Positions 38,544-48,173 of a stretch of 64,000 bases of DNA are shown here, piece after piece. Below the pieces are notes generated by a model. The model was given only the letters and a program-made list of their open reading frames with translations, searched no databases and was not told the DNA's origin. Location: contig NZ_JBEGIK010000001.1 of the NCBI RefSeq assembly GCF_040675855.1, forward strand, positions 2,666,001 through 2,730,000, in the 5' to 3' direction. This DNA is from Microbacterium sp. LWH3-1.2 (GTDB lineage: Bacteria; Actinomycetota; Actinomycetes; Actinomycetales; Microbacteriaceae). A program made the translations under genes and the position numbers. Numbering within the stretch: position 1 is the first letter of the stretch; each line of letters begins with the position of its first letter.

Positions 38544-39308
38544 ATGGCATCTGACGCGGCACGCGCCGTCGGCGTGGACATCGGCGGTACCGGAATCAAG
38601 GCAGGGATCGTCGATCTGGAGAAGGGTGAACTCGTCAGCGATCGCGTCAAGGTCGCGACTCCTGCCGGCGCGCACCCCCCGGACGTGCTGGCCGCGGTGA
38701 CCGAGGTGCTCTCGACCCTGGGCGTCGCCGACGATCCGTCGGTGGCCCTCGGAGTGGCGTTCCCCGCGATCGTGAAGAACGGGCGCACGCTGTCGGCGGC
38801 GAACGTGTCGGACCAGTGGATCGACTTCGAAGCCGAGAGGTTCTTCGAGGACGGCCTGGGCCGCGACATCCACTTCGCGAACGACGCGGACGTCGCAGGC
38901 GTCGCCGAGGTCCGCTACGGCGCCGCGAAGGACCGGCCCGGGCTCACGATCCTCACCACCCTCGGCACCGGGATCGGCTCGGCGCTGCTGTACGACGGCG
39001 TGCTGGTGCCGAACTCGGAGCTCGGCCACGTGCAGCGCGCCCGTCACGGGAAGGATGCCGAGGCCTACGCCGCATACTCCGCGATGGAGCGTGACCACCT
39101 CACGTGGGAGCAGTGGGGGAAGCGGCTGCAGTGGTACTACAGCCACATCGAGTTCCTCTTCAGTCCCGACCTGTTCGTCGTCGGTGGGGGTGTGTCGAAG
39201 CACTCCGACAAGTTCCTGCATCTGCTCGACCTCAAGACGCCGATCGTGCCGGCGGTGCACCGCAACAACGCGGGCATCATCGGCGCCGCCGCGCTCGCGC
39301 GCGGCTGA
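38544..39308 (+). CDS. ppgK: polyphosphate glucokinase (ROK family)
   Basis: Phosphorylates glucose using inorganic polyphosphate (and ATP in many actinobacteria); 254 residues, ROK fold. Motifs: phosphate-binding VDIGGTGIKAGIVD at the N terminus, ALGVAFPAIVKNGR, glucose-binding FANDADVAGVAEV with the catalytic aspartate, and LTTLGTGIGSALLYDG with GVLVPNSELGH. It has its own leaderless-type promoter. It would supply glucose 6-phosphate without spending ATP, alongside the PTS permease encoded at 55528. Confidence 0.94.
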   Translation: MASDAARAVGVDIGGTGIKAGIVDLEKGELVSDRVKVATPAGAHPPDVLAAVTEVLSTLGVADDPSVALGVAFPAIVKNGRTLSAANVSDQWIDFEAERFFEDGLGRDIHFANDADVAGVAEVRYGAAKDRPGLTILTTLGTGIGSALLYDGVLVPNSELGHVQRARHGKDAEAYAAYSAMERDHLTWEQWGKRLQWYYSHIEFLFSPDLFVVGGGVSKHSDKFLHLLDLKTPIVPAVHRNNAGIIGAAALARG

Positions 39309-39364
39309 CGCGGTCGCCGCGTCGTCGGGGCGCGCCGCGATGGGCGTCGCGGTCCGACGGAGCG

Positions 39365-39736
39365 CGAATGGGCCGGCCTGTACGCCGGGTTCTGTCCGGG
39401 GGCGTGAGCCCCGTGGACGGTCATCTCTCTCGGCGACACGTTGCCGTGCCGCTCCAGCGGCCTACCCGGGGACTCGGCGGGCCGCGTCGTCATCCCCTGT
39501 CTGGCCTTGCTCCGGGCGAGGTTTACCGTGCGGGACGTGTCACCACGACCCCGGTGGTCTCTTACACCACCCTTTCACCCTTACCCGGCCGAAGCCGGGC
39601 GGTCTGCTCTCTGTGGCACTGTCTCGCGGATCGCTCCGGGTGGGTGTTACCCACCGCCCTGCCCTGTGGAGCCCGGACGTTCCTCGACGCGCGGCGGCGA
39701 ACCGCCCGCGACGCGACCGTCCAGCCGACCCATTCG
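39365..39736 (-). ncRNA. rnpB: RNase P RNA, bacterial type A
   Basis: Catalytic RNA of RNase P, which trims tRNA 5' leaders. The minus strand shows the conserved AGGAACGTCCGGGCTCCACAGGGCAG-type P4 region near the 5' end (around 39660-39690), AACCCACCC-type helices, and the 3' P4 partner with GGACAGAACCCGGCGTACAG near the 3' end. The two ends pair: 5' CGAATGGGTCGGCTGG with 3' CAGGCCGGCCCATTCG, which sets the approximate limits. A TAGACT -10 at 39745-39750 lies 8 nt upstream. Apparent reading frames in this stretch are chance. Confidence 0.93.
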
Positions 39737-39744
39737 CATTCGTC

Positions 39745-39750
39745 AGTCTA
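39745..39750 (-). promoter_or_regulatory. -10 element (TAGACT) of rnpB
   Basis: TAGACT on the minus strand, 8 nt before the RNase P RNA 5' end, which is the expected distance to a transcription start. Confidence 0.6.
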
Positions 39751-39783
39751 TCTATCGCCGCCGTGCGGGTATCCGCGGCGCGG

Positions 39784-41514
39784 TCATTCCTTGAGTGCGG
39801 TCTCGGCGATGCGCACGTCGAGCCGGAAGTCGAGAGGGAAGCCGCCGAAGAGCAGGTGCCCCGCGGTCGCCGCGGCATCCGTGACGGCCTGGGCCGCCGC
39901 ATCCGCGTGCTCCTCGGGGGTGTGCACGATGACCTCGTCGTGCAGGAAGAAGGCGAGATGCGGCCGGTGCGCGAACGCCGGCCCCGAGCGTGGCGCGCTG
40001 CGCTCGGGAGGGACCGGCGGGAGCGCGGCGAGGCGCCCGCGCAGGTCGGCCAGCCACGCGAGCGCCCACTCGGCGGCGGTGCCCTGCACGACGAAGTTCC
40101 GCGTGAAACGACCACGATCGCGAGCCCAGCGCCGGGCGCGGTTCTCGTCGGCGCCGGATGCGTCCGCCTCGGTCGCGAGCGACTGCGCGGCGGACCATTC
40201 CGGCGACGGGGCCGGCGACGTTCGGCCGAGCCATGTGGAGACGATGCCGCCGTCCTCGCCGGTGCGGGCCGCGTCGTCGACGAGACCCATCGCGCGCGGA
40301 TAGGCGCGGCGCAGGCGCGGCACCAGCCGCCCCGACTCTCCCGTGGTGGCGCCGTACATCGCGCCGAGCATCGCGATCTTCGCCTCCTGCCGGGTAGCGA
40401 CGGCACCGCTGTCGACGATCCCCGTGTAGAGATCGCGTCCGCGGGCCGCCGCCGCGAGCGCCGTGTCGCCCGACATCGCCGCAAGCACGCGTGGCTCGAG
40501 CTGGGCGACGTCGGCGACGACGAGCCGCCATCCCGGGTCCGCGCGGACGGCCTCGCGCAGCTGACGAGGCAGCTGCAGCGCTCCCCCGCCGGACGACGCC
40601 CAGCGCCCCGTGACGACGCCGCCGGGAACGTAGACCGGGCGGAACCTGCCGTCGGCGACCCAGTCCGACAGCCATGCCCACCCGTTCGCCGACAGCAGCC
40701 GCGACAGCTTCTTGTACTCGAGGAGCGGCTCGATGACGGGATGCCGCTGCTCGGCGAGCTCCCACCGGCTGGTGGACTCGACCAGCACGCCGACGCGGTG
40801 AAGAGACCGGAGCAGCTTCGGCTGGGAGTCGAGGCTCGCGGAAGGATCGCCGAGTGCCGCGCGCACGCGTTCCGCTGCCGCGGCCAGCTTCACGGGCTGC
40901 GCGCCACCGGGGCGGCGCTGCCCGAGGGTCTCCACGAGGATGCGGTCGTGCGCCTCGGCGTCCCACGGAAGTCCCGCCGCACGCAGCTCGGCGGCAACCA
41001 ACGCGCCCGCCGACTCCGCAGCCGTGAGCAGTCGAAGACGACCGGACTCGGCGCTGTCGGCGACCGCATCCCGCTGACGCGCGAACTCGGCCAGCGCCGC
41101 CTCCACGTCGGCGGGAGGGCCGGAACCGCGCGCGACGGCATCCAGCTCGAACAGGGCGGGCGTGGCTTCCTCGGCATCGACGTGCGGCGCAGCATCCCAC
41201 TCCCGTACCCGCCTCACCGCCGCCGCCTCGGCGACGAGCGCCGAGTCGCGCAGGATCGCGTGGCCCAGGCGGAGGTCGTGACACCGGGCGACGCGGACTC
41301 CCTCGGCGAGGAGCGCGGCGTACCACTGCGGCGTGTCGTGCCAGACCCACCGCGGGGCCCAGCGGGACTCGGCGTCCGAGATCCACGACGACAGCGCGGC
41401 ACCGTCCACCTCGTCGCGGCCGAGCTCGTCGGCGTTCGCGTCGAGCAGAACGGCGGCGGCGCCGCGTCCGGTCCGCCCGAGGACGATCCAGCCCGGGGCG
41501 TCAGGCACGCCCAC
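39784..41514 (-). CDS. family A DNA polymerase paralogue (annotated type: bifunctional 3'-5' exonuclease/DNA polymerase)
   Basis: A 576-residue PolA-like protein without a 5' nuclease domain. The polymerase motifs are intact: motif A VVADVAQLEPRVLAAMSGD, motif B EAKIAMLGAMYG with the essential Lys and Tyr, and motif C FFLHDEVIVH. In motif B the residue equivalent to Phe762 of E. coli Pol I is leucine. The N-terminal exonuclease-like region has lost the DxE motif, although a relic (ARCHDLRLGHAIL) remains, so proofreading is doubtful. It is a known accessory polymerase family of actinobacteria, role not established. The GTG at 41514 is uncertain; a GTG two codons on is possible. It lies 21 bp downstream of the zinc-ribbon gene, probably in one operon. 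Confidence 0.85.
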   Translation of the reverse strand: MGVPDAPGWIVLGRTGRGAAAVLLDANADELGRDEVDGAALSSWISDAESRWAPRWVWHDTPQWYAALLAEGVRVARCHDLRLGHAILRDSALVAEAAAVRRVREWDAAPHVDAEEATPALFELDAVARGSGPPADVEAALAEFARQRDAVADSAESGRLRLLTAAESAGALVAAELRAAGLPWDAEAHDRILVETLGQRRPGGAQPVKLAAAAERVRAALGDPSASLDSQPKLLRSLHRVGVLVESTSRWELAEQRHPVIEPLLEYKKLSRLLSANGWAWLSDWVADGRFRPVYVPGGVVTGRWASSGGGALQLPRQLREAVRADPGWRLVVADVAQLEPRVLAAMSGDTALAAAARGRDLYTGIVDSGAVATRQEAKIAMLGAMYGATTGESGRLVPRLRRAYPRAMGLVDDAARTGEDGGIVSTWLGRTSPAPSPEWSAAQSLATEADASGADENRARRWARDRGRFTRNFVVQGTAAEWALAWLADLRGRLAALPPVPPERSAPRSGPAFAHRPHLAFFLHDEVIVHTPEEHADAAAQAVTDAAATAGHLLFGGFPLDFRLDVRIAETALKE

Positions 41515-41535
41515 CGCAGCACTGCCCGGCTGCGG

Positions 41536-42267
41536 TCACAGCCCGGATTCGTCGTCGCGCACGAGGATGCAGCCGCACTCCGGGCACGTCACCACGTCGT
41601 TCTCGCCGGCCTGGCGCAGCACCTGCAGGTCGGTGCCGGCGAGCACCATGTGGCAGCCCTCGCACGTGCGACGGCGCAGGAACGCCGCGCCGGCGCTGCG
41701 GACCGCGAGGCGGTCGTACAAGGCGAGAAGGTCGGCGGGGACGCTGCCTGCGATGGCCGCGCGGTCACGGGTGGCTGCCTCGAAGGCCGCCGTCGCCTCG
41801 GCGACGGCGCGCTTGCCCTCGGCGCTCAGCTCGGCGCCCTCGGCGTTGGTCGCCGCGATGAGGCCCTCCTGCTCGGCGATGGCGGCGTCGGCGGTCTCGA
41901 GACGCTCCATGACGGCGAGCTCCGCGTCTTCGAGATCGCTCTTGCGGCGGGCGAGGGCAGCCAGTTCGCTCTCGAGCCCCTGTGCCTCCTTCGAGTTCGT
42001 CGAGGCGGCCAGGCGGCCCGCATCGCGCGCCGCGCGGGCGTCGACCACGGCGACATCGGACTCGATGCGCGACAGCTCGGTGCGCAGATCGTCCCTGGCG
42101 CCGAGGCGCGTTCCCAGCTCCTGCGAGAGCTCCTGACGCCGGCCCAGCAGCTCCTGCACGCGACCCGCCTGCGGCGGGTTCTTACGAGCATGGTCGGCCT
42201 GGCGGATGCGGGCGTCGAGCTGGGCGACCTCGACGAGGCGGCGCTGGTCTGCGGGGCTGGCGTTCAC
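41536..42267 (-). CDS. coiled-coil protein with C-terminal C4 zinc ribbon
   Basis: A 243-residue protein: a long antiparallel coiled coil of about 180 residues, rich in Ala, Glu and Arg, then a C4 zinc ribbon (zf-RING_7 type) with CEGCHMVLAG and CPECGCILVRDD. Homologues are broadly conserved (CT398/Cj0706-like), with proposed links to transport or flagellar factors in other phyla; the actinobacterial function is unknown. The GTG start at 42267 lacks a Shine-Dalgarno but has a TAGGTT -10 ending 6 nt upstream. It precedes the polymerase gene by 21 bp. Confidence 0.85.
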   Translation of the reverse strand: MNASPADQRRLVEVAQLDARIRQADHARKNPPQAGRVQELLGRRQELSQELGTRLGARDDLRTELSRIESDVAVVDARAARDAGRLAASTNSKEAQGLESELAALARRKSDLEDAELAVMERLETADAAIAEQEGLIAATNAEGAELSAEGKRAVAEATAAFEAATRDRAAIAGSVPADLLALYDRLAVRSAGAAFLRRRTCEGCHMVLAGTDLQVLRQAGENDVVTCPECGCILVRDDESGL

Positions 42268-42273
42268 GTCACC

Positions 42274-42279
42274 AACCTA
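42274..42279 (-). promoter_or_regulatory. -10 element (TAGGTT) of leaderless zinc-ribbon gene
   Basis: TAGGTT on the minus strand with a 6-nt gap to the GTG at 42267. Confidence 0.5.
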
Positions 42280-42355
42280 CCGTGGGCATCGACGGCGCCA
42301 ACGGTGGCGACTAGCATTCGACGACCGGCCCTTCCGAAGACGAAAGGCGCGAACC

Positions 42356-43900
42356 ATGGGTGTTCTCCGCACCAAGTCGGTCGAGCAGTCGATTGCCGAC
42401 ACCGACGAACCGGAATCCCGACTCAAGAAGTCCTTGACGGCCCTGGACCTCACGGTCTTCGGCATCGGCGTCGTGATCGGCGCCGGCATCTTCACCCTCA
42501 CCGGCCGCGCCGCGCACGAGGTCGCGGGCCCGGCCATCGTGATCAGCTTCGTGGTCGCCGCGATCGCCTGCACGCTCGCCGCGCTCTGCTACGCCGAGTT
42601 CGCGTCGACCGTGCCGGTGTCGGGATCCGCCTACACCTTCTCGTACTCGTCGCTCGGGGAGCTGTTCGCGTGGATCATCGGGTGGGACCTCATCCTCGAG
42701 ATGTTCCTGGGCGCGAGCGTCGTCGCGCAGGGATGGAGCGCGTATCTCGGCACGCTCTTCGAACAGCTCGGGATGCCGATCCCCGCTGAGATCGGATACG
42801 GCGGCACCGTCGACCTCATGGCGATACTGCTCGTGCTCGTGCTCGGCGGCCTCATGACGTTCGGCATCAAGGAGTCGCTGCGCGTGAACATGGTGCTCGT
42901 CGCCGTGAAGCTCTTCATCGTGCTGTTCGTCATCGTCGCCGGGCTCCTGTTCGTGAGTCCCGCGAACTGGTCGCCGTTCGTGCCCGCGCCGGCGCCGCGG
43001 GAGGCCGCCACGGGGCTCAGTCAGCCGCTGCTGCAGTTCCTCTCGGGCATCGAGCCGACCGCCTTCGGTGTCGGCGGCATCTTCGCCGGCGCCGCGCTCG
43101 TCTTCTTCGCGTACATCGGCTTCGATGTCGTCGCGACCACTGCGGAGGAGACCCGCCGCCCGCAGCGCGACCTGCCGATCGGCATCATCGCCTCCCTGGT
43201 GATCTGCACGCTCCTGTACTGCGCCGTCGCCCTCGTGGTCACCGGCATGGTGCCGTACCAGGACCTCGACCCGGCGGCGGCCCTCGCCAACGCCTTCGCC
43301 TTCCACGGAGCGACGTGGATGGCGACACTGATCTCCGCGGGCGCCGTCGCGGGCCTCACCACCGTCGTGCTCACGCTCCTCATCGGCGCCACGCGCATCA
43401 TCTTCGCGATGTCGCGCGACGCCCTCCTGCCGATAGGCCTCGCCAAGGTGCACCCGCGGTTCCGCACGCCGTGGGTCATCTCGATCCTCGTGACGATCGT
43501 GGTCGCCGTCGTCGCGGGTTTCACTCCGATCGGCCTGCTCGAAGAGATGGTCAACATCGGCACGCTGTCGGCGTTCGTGCTCGTGTCGATCGGCGTCATC
43601 GCGCTGCGGCGCAAGCGCCCCGACCTGCATCGCACCTTCCGCGTGCCCCTCAACCCGTGGCTGCCGGCGCTGTCTGCCGCGATCTGCGTCTACCTGATGC
43701 TCAACCTCACGGTGGAGACGTGGCTGAGATTCGTGGTGTGGCTCCTCCTGGGATTCGTGATCTACTTCGCGTACTCGCACCGGCACTCCAAGATCGGCCA
43801 GCCCGGGTACCAGGAGTTCGCGCTGCCGCACGTCGTCTCGCACGAGCGGGGCGACGGGGATCGGGGCGGCGACGGGGATCCGCGCGCGGACCGGCCCTGA
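42356..43900 (+). CDS. APC family amino acid permease (cationic amino acid transporter-like)
   Basis: A 514-residue polytopic permease with roughly 12-14 membrane helices. The unwound helix-1 motif GIGVVIGAGIFTLTG, the AALCYAEFASTVPVSGSAYTFSY segment and FFAYIGFDVVATTAEETRRPQRDLP identify the APC superfamily, close to the cationic amino acid transporter (CAT/YfnA) group. The C-terminal tail is hydrophilic (ERGDGDRGGDGDPRADRP). Substrate cannot be fixed from sequence. ATG 42356 follows GAAAGGCG. A tRNA-Val on the other strand lies 9 bp downstream. Confidence 0.9.
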   Translation: MGVLRTKSVEQSIADTDEPESRLKKSLTALDLTVFGIGVVIGAGIFTLTGRAAHEVAGPAIVISFVVAAIACTLAALCYAEFASTVPVSGSAYTFSYSSLGELFAWIIGWDLILEMFLGASVVAQGWSAYLGTLFEQLGMPIPAEIGYGGTVDLMAILLVLVLGGLMTFGIKESLRVNMVLVAVKLFIVLFVIVAGLLFVSPANWSPFVPAPAPREAATGLSQPLLQFLSGIEPTAFGVGGIFAGAALVFFAYIGFDVVATTAEETRRPQRDLPIGIIASLVICTLLYCAVALVVTGMVPYQDLDPAAALANAFAFHGATWMATLISAGAVAGLTTVVLTLLIGATRIIFAMSRDALLPIGLAKVHPRFRTPWVISILVTIVVAVVAGFTPIGLLEEMVNIGTLSAFVLVSIGVIALRRKRPDLHRTFRVPLNPWLPALSAAICVYLMLNLTVETWLRFVVWLLLGFVIYFAYSHRHSKIGQPGYQEFALPHVVSHERGDGDRGGDGDPRADRP

Positions 43901-43909
43901 GATCTCGGG

Positions 43910-43982
43910 TGGGCCCTGCCGGGATCGAACCGACGACATCCACGGTGTAAACGTGGCGCTCTACCAGCTGAGCTAAAGGCCC
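43910..43982 (-). tRNA. tRNA-Val (anticodon TAC)
   Basis: A 73-nt cloverleaf on the minus strand: acceptor GGGCCTT/AGGGCCC with one G-T pair, D arm GCTCAGCTGGTAGAGC, anticodon arm CCACG-TTTACAC-CGTGG, T arm GTCGGTTCGATCCCGGC, discriminator A. Anticodon TAC reads GTA/GTG. CCA is not encoded. Confidence 0.95.
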
Positions 43983-43990
43983 TCGCGACC

Positions 43991-43996
43991 AGTCTA
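43991..43996 (-). promoter_or_regulatory. -10 element (TAGACT) of tRNA-Val
   Basis: TAGACT on the minus strand, 8 nt before the first base of tRNA-Val. Confidence 0.55.
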
Positions 43997-44026
43997 CGAG
44001 GTGCGTCCGGAGCGTCTCGAACTCGC

Positions 44027-44032
44027 TAGGCT
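44027..44032 (+). promoter_or_regulatory. candidate -10 element (TAGGCT) of aceE
   Basis: TAGGCT 92 nt before the aceE GTG, predicting an 85-nt leader. The 142-bp gap between tRNA-Val and aceE shows no other clear signal. Confidence 0.45.
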
Positions 44033-44124
44033 GGCTGTCGGTGCGTTTGTGCAGGGCAGACAACGCCCGCGCCGCTCCCGTAGCGATTACCTGGCACGAT
44101 CTGCCAGACGACGAAAGGTCTTCT

Positions 44125-46854
44125 GTGACTGTCAACGATCAGGATCCGTATTCGCAGGAACCCCTCGACAGCGATCCCGATGAGACCTCCGAGTGGCAGG
44201 AGTCCCTCCAGCAGCTCGTGCAGGCGAAGGGCCACGGACGTGGCCGCGAGATCATGCTGAGCCTGCTGCAGACCTCCCACGAGCTGCAGCTGAACGTCCC
44301 GCAGGTTCCCACGACGGACTACATCAACACGATCGCCCCGGAGAACGAGCCCGAGTTCCCGGGCGACGAGGAGCTCGAACGCCGTTACCGCCGGTGGATC
44401 CGCTGGAACGCCGCGATCACTGTGCACCGCGCGCAGCGGCCCGGCATCGGCGTCGGTGGGCACATCTCGACGTACGCATCCTCCGCCTCGCTGTACGAGG
44501 TCGGCTTCAACCACTTCTTCCGCGGCCTCGACGACCCGACCGGCGGCGACCAGATCTTCATCCAGGGTCACGCCTCGCCCGGCATCTACGCCCGCTCGTT
44601 CCTGGAGGGGCGCCTCAGCTCCGAGCAGCTCGACGGCTTCCGCCAGGAGAAGTCGAAGGCGCCCAACGCGCTGCCGTCATACCCGCACCCGCGCCTCATG
44701 CCGGAGTACTGGCAGTTCCCGACGGTGTCGATGGGACTCGGCCCGATCAACGCCATCTACCAGGCGATGTCGAACAAGTACCTCACCAACCGCGGGATCA
44801 AGGATCTCTCGAACTCGCGCGTGTGGGCGTTCCTCGGCGACGGCGAAATGGACGAGGTCGAGAGCCGCGGTCAGCTGCAGGTGGCGGCCAACGAGGGCTT
44901 GGACAATCTCACGTTCGTCGTCAACTGCAACCTGCAGCGCCTCGACGGCCCGGTCCGCGGCAACGGCAAGATCATCCAGGAGCTCGAGAGCTTCTTCCGC
45001 GGTGCCGGCTGGAACGTCATCAAGGTGGTCTGGGGCTCTGGCTGGGACGAGCTGCTCGCGAAGGACACCGACGGCGCGCTCGTGCACCTCATGAACACCA
45101 CCCCGGACGGCGACTTCCAGACCTACCGTGCCGAGGACGGCGCGTTCATCCGCGAGCACTTCTTCGGGCGCGACGAGCGCACGGCCGCCCTCGTGAAGGA
45201 CTGGTCGGACGACGACATCTGGGGCAAGCTCCGCCGCGGAGGCCTCGACTACCGCAAGGTCTACGGCGCCTACAAGGCCGCGACCGAGCACAAGGGCCAG
45301 CCCACCGTGATCCTCGCCAAGACGATCAAGGGCTACGGCCTCGGGCATCACTTCGAGGGCCGCAACGCGACCCACCAGATGAAGAAGATGACGCTGCAGG
45401 ACCTCAAGTTCTTCCGCGACTCGATGCGGATCCCGGTCTCGGATGCGCAGCTCGAAGAGAACCCCTACCTGCCGCCGTACTACAACCCCGGCTCGAACGA
45501 CGAGACGATCCAGTACATGCTGGAGCGTCGCCGCTCCCTCGGCGGCTTCCTCCCCGAGCGCCGCTCGCACCACGTCGGCCTGCAGCTTCCGGGCGACGAG
45601 GCGTACGCGCTGCCGAAGAAGGGCTCGGGCACGCAGGAGATCGCCACGACCATGGCGTTCGTGCGCCTGCTCAAGGACCTGCTCCGCGCGAAGGACTTCG
45701 GCCACCGCATCGTGCCGATCATCCCGGACGAGGCGCGCACCTTCGGTATGGACGCGTTCTTCCCCTCGGCGAAGATCTACAACCCGCACGGCCAGAACTA
45801 CACGTCGGTCGACCGCGAGCTTCTCCTGGCCTACAAGGAGAGCCCGCAGGGGCAGATCGTCCACGTCGGCATCAACGAGGCCGGCGCGGTCGCCGCGTTC
45901 ACCGCAGCAGGCACCTCGTACGCCACGCACGGCGAGCCGCTCATCCCGGTCTACGTCTTCTACTCGATGTTCGGCTTCCAGCGCACCGGCGACGCCCAGT
46001 GGGCGGCGGGCGACCAGATGGCGCGCGGCTTCATCATCGGTGCGACGGCCGGACGCACCACGCTCACCGGCGAGGGTCTCCAGCACGCCGACGGCCACTC
46101 GCTGCTCCTCGCCGCGACCAACCCGGCGACCCTGTCGTACGATCCGGCCTACGGTTACGAGATCGCGCACATCGTCCGTTCGGGCATCGAGCGCATGTAC
46201 GGCGGGAACCACCCCGACCCCAACGTCATGTACTACCTCACGGTGTACAACGAGCCGCTGGTGCAGCCGGCCGAGCCCGAAGGCGTGGACGTCGACGGCA
46301 TCGTGCGCGGCATCCACCGCGTCTCCACCGCGGGGGGTGAGGGCCCCAAGGCCCAGCTCCTCGCGTCGGGCGTCGGCGTGCCGTGGGCGCTCGAGGCGCA
46401 GCAGCTGCTGCGCGATGACTGGGGCGTGCAGGCCGACGTCTGGTCTGTCACGTCGTGGAGCGAGCTGCGGCGCGACGGCCTGGCCGCCGACGAGCACAAC
46501 TTCCTCCACCCGGAGGAGGAGCCGCACACGGCCTACCTGACCGAGAAGCTGAAGGACGCAGCCGGCCCGGTGGTCGCGGTCAGCGACTTCATGCACGCGG
46601 TGCAGGACCAGATCCGTCCGTGGGTGCCGAACCGCTTCGCGACGCTCGGTGCCGACGGCTTCGGCTTCTCCGACACGCGCGCTGCGGCACGTCGCTTCTT
46701 CAAGATCGACGGCCCCTCGGTCGCGGTCCGGACGCTGCAGGCACTGGCCGAAGAGGGTGCGGTCGACCGCAGCCTCGCGGTGCAGGCCATCGAGAAGTAC
46801 CGCCTGCACGACGTGACCGCCGGCACGAGCGGGAACGCGGGCGGCGAGAGCTGA
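44125..46854 (+). CDS. aceE: pyruvate dehydrogenase E1 component, homodimeric
   Basis: Decarboxylates pyruvate and passes the acetyl group to lipoyl-E2; 909 residues, the homodimeric AceE type used by actinobacteria and enterobacteria. The ThDP/Mg motif is [15 protein letters not shown] (about residue 237) with the NLTFVVNCN continuation; [20 protein letters not shown] and [21 protein letters not shown] are AceE hallmarks. GTG 44125 follows AAAGG and is preferred over the GTG at 44041. The E2 and E3 partners are the sucB and lpdA genes at 25553-28737. fasR starts 7 bp after its stop, which physically ties acetyl-CoA production to fatty acid synthesis. Confidence 0.95.
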   Translation: MTVNDQDPYSQEPLDSDPDETSEWQESLQQLVQAKGHGRGREIMLSLLQTSHELQLNVPQVPTTDYINTIAPENEPEFPGDEELERRYRRWIRWNAAITVHRAQRPGIGVGGHISTYASSASLYEVGFNHFFRGLDDPTGGDQIFIQGHASPGIYARSFLEGRLSSEQLDGFRQEKSKAPNALPSYPHPRLMPEYWQFPTVSMGLGPINAIYQAMSNKYLTNRGIKDLSNSRVWAFLGDGEMDEVESRGQLQVAANEGLDNLTFVVNCNLQRLDGPVRGNGKIIQELESFFRGAGWNVIKVVWGSGWDELLAKDTDGALVHLMNTTPDGDFQTYRAEDGAFIREHFFGRDERTAALVKDWSDDDIWGKLRRGGLDYRKVYGAYKAATEHKGQPTVILAKTIKGYGLGHHFEGRNATHQMKKMTLQDLKFFRDSMRIPVSDAQLEENPYLPPYYNPGSNDETIQYMLERRRSLGGFLPERRSHHVGLQLPGDEAYALPKKGSGTQEIATTMAFVRLLKDLLRAKDFGHRIVPIIPDEARTFGMDAFFPSAKIYNPHGQNYTSVDRELLLAYKESPQGQIVHVGINEAGAVAAFTAAGTSYATHGEPLIPVYVFYSMFGFQRTGDAQWAAGDQMARGFIIGATAGRTTLTGEGLQHADGHSLLLAATNPATLSYDPAYGYEIAHIVRSGIERMYGGNHPDPNVMYYLTVYNEPLVQPAEPEGVDVDGIVRGIHRVSTAGGEGPKAQLLASGVGVPWALEAQQLLRDDWGVQADVWSVTSWSELRRDGLAADEHNFLHPEEEPHTAYLTEKLKDAAGPVVAVSDFMHAVQDQIRPWVPNRFATLGADGFGFSDTRAAARRFFKIDGPSVAVRTLQALAEEGAVDRSLAVQAIEKYRLHDVTAGTSGNAGGES

Positions 46855-46861
46855 CCGGCGG

Positions 46862-48079
46862 ATGGGCAAGTCCACCGAGGTGATGGACAAGGTCGAGACG
46901 CTCGCCTGGCTGCGGCGCATCGCGGGCGACCTCGCGACCGTCACCATCAAGCGCCTCGAGGAGACGCTGCCCTGGTATGCCGAGATGCCGCCGGCCCGAC
47001 GCTCCGCCGTCGGGCTGGTGGCGCAGGCCGGTATCACGTCGTTCATCTCGTGGTACGACGAGCCCGGCTCCACGCCGTGGATCGCGTCCGACATCTTCGC
47101 CGCGGCTCCCCGCGAGCTGCTGCGCAGCGTCAGCCTGCAGCAGACCCTGCAACTCATCCGCGTCACCGTCGAGGTGACCGAGGAGCGCGTCGCGGGCAAG
47201 GGCGAGCACCTTCGCGAGGCGATACTGCTCTACTCGCGAGAGGTGGCGTTCGCCGCAGCGGACGTCTACGCCCGCGCCGCCGAGGCGCGCGGCCTCTGGG
47301 ATGCGCGCCTCGAGGCGCTCGTCGTCGACTCGATCCTCACGGGCGAGGCCGATGAGGAGCTCCCGAGCCGCATCGCCGCCCTCGGCTGGCACGGTCACGG
47401 CGAGGTCGCGGTGCTCGTCGGCACGACTCCCCCGCAGTTCGATGTCGACCAGCTCCGGCGGACGGCGCGCAAGCTGGGCGTCGACGTGCTGATCGGCGTG
47501 CAGGGCTCCCGTCTCGTGCTGGTGGTCGGGCGAGCCGAGCCGTCGGCGGTCGCGGACGACGCGGTGACGGACCTTCCGTTCGGTGAGATCGCGCGCCGTC
47601 TCGAGCCGGGCTTCGGCGGGGGGTACCTGGTGCTCGGACCCACCGTGCCGGCGCTCGTCGACGCAAGTCAGAGCGCCCGCGCGGCCCTCGCCGGATTCGC
47701 CGTCGCGCGCGCGTGGCGCCACGCGCCCCGACCGGTGGAGGCCGACGACCTCCTCCCCGAGCGCGCGCTCGCGGGGGATCCCCTCGCCAAGCTCACGCTG
47801 GTCGAGCGCATTTATCGACCGCTCCAGGCGCACAGCGCCGACCTCGTGTCGACGCTCTGGGCCTACCTCGACAACGGCCGGTCGCTCGAGGCGACCGCGC
47901 GCGAGCTGTTCGTGCACCCGAACACGGTCCGCTACCGGCTCAAGCGCGTGTCGGAGGTGATCGGCTGGGACGCCACCGGGCCTCGTGAGGCGCTGATCCT
48001 GCAGACGGCACTGATCCTCGGATCGATCGGAACGGATGCCTCGCGCCGTCGGCCGCCCGCACGGCGCAACCCGGCTTGA
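46862..48079 (+). CDS. fasR: PucR/CdaR-type transcriptional regulator of fatty acid synthesis (FasR-like)
   Basis: A 405-residue regulator with a C-terminal PucR-type helix-turn-helix (SLEATARELFVHPNTVRYRLKRVSEVIG, about residues 340-370) and a GGDEF-like/CdaR central region. The N-terminal region (DLATVTIKRLEETLPWYAEMPPARRSAVGLVAQAGI) is typical of actinobacterial FasR. In Streptomyces, FasR activates the fabD-fabH-acpP-fabF operon that follows it; the same order is present here, so the role is inferred with good support. The start is 7 bp after aceE with a weak site (GGCGG), suggesting coupled expression. Confidence 0.85.
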   Translation: MGKSTEVMDKVETLAWLRRIAGDLATVTIKRLEETLPWYAEMPPARRSAVGLVAQAGITSFISWYDEPGSTPWIASDIFAAAPRELLRSVSLQQTLQLIRVTVEVTEERVAGKGEHLREAILLYSREVAFAAADVYARAAEARGLWDARLEALVVDSILTGEADEELPSRIAALGWHGHGEVAVLVGTTPPQFDVDQLRRTARKLGVDVLIGVQGSRLVLVVGRAEPSAVADDAVTDLPFGEIARRLEPGFGGGYLVLGPTVPALVDASQSARAALAGFAVARAWRHAPRPVEADDLLPERALAGDPLAKLTLVERIYRPLQAHSADLVSTLWAYLDNGRSLEATARELFVHPNTVRYRLKRVSEVIGWDATGPREALILQTALILGSIGTDASRRRPPARRNPA

Positions 48080-48173
48080 TCCCCCTGTCGGTGTGGGCCA
48101 CGCACAAAGCCGCGCGTGATTCTTGTGACGGTGTCGCCAGAACGACCTCTCTGATCCTTGACAGGATGGAACG

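Noticed and set aside
39055..42789. A 1244-residue plus-strand frame across ppgK, rnpB, the polymerase and the permease start
   Set aside because: It overlaps five well-supported features in other frames or strands and crosses the RNase P RNA.
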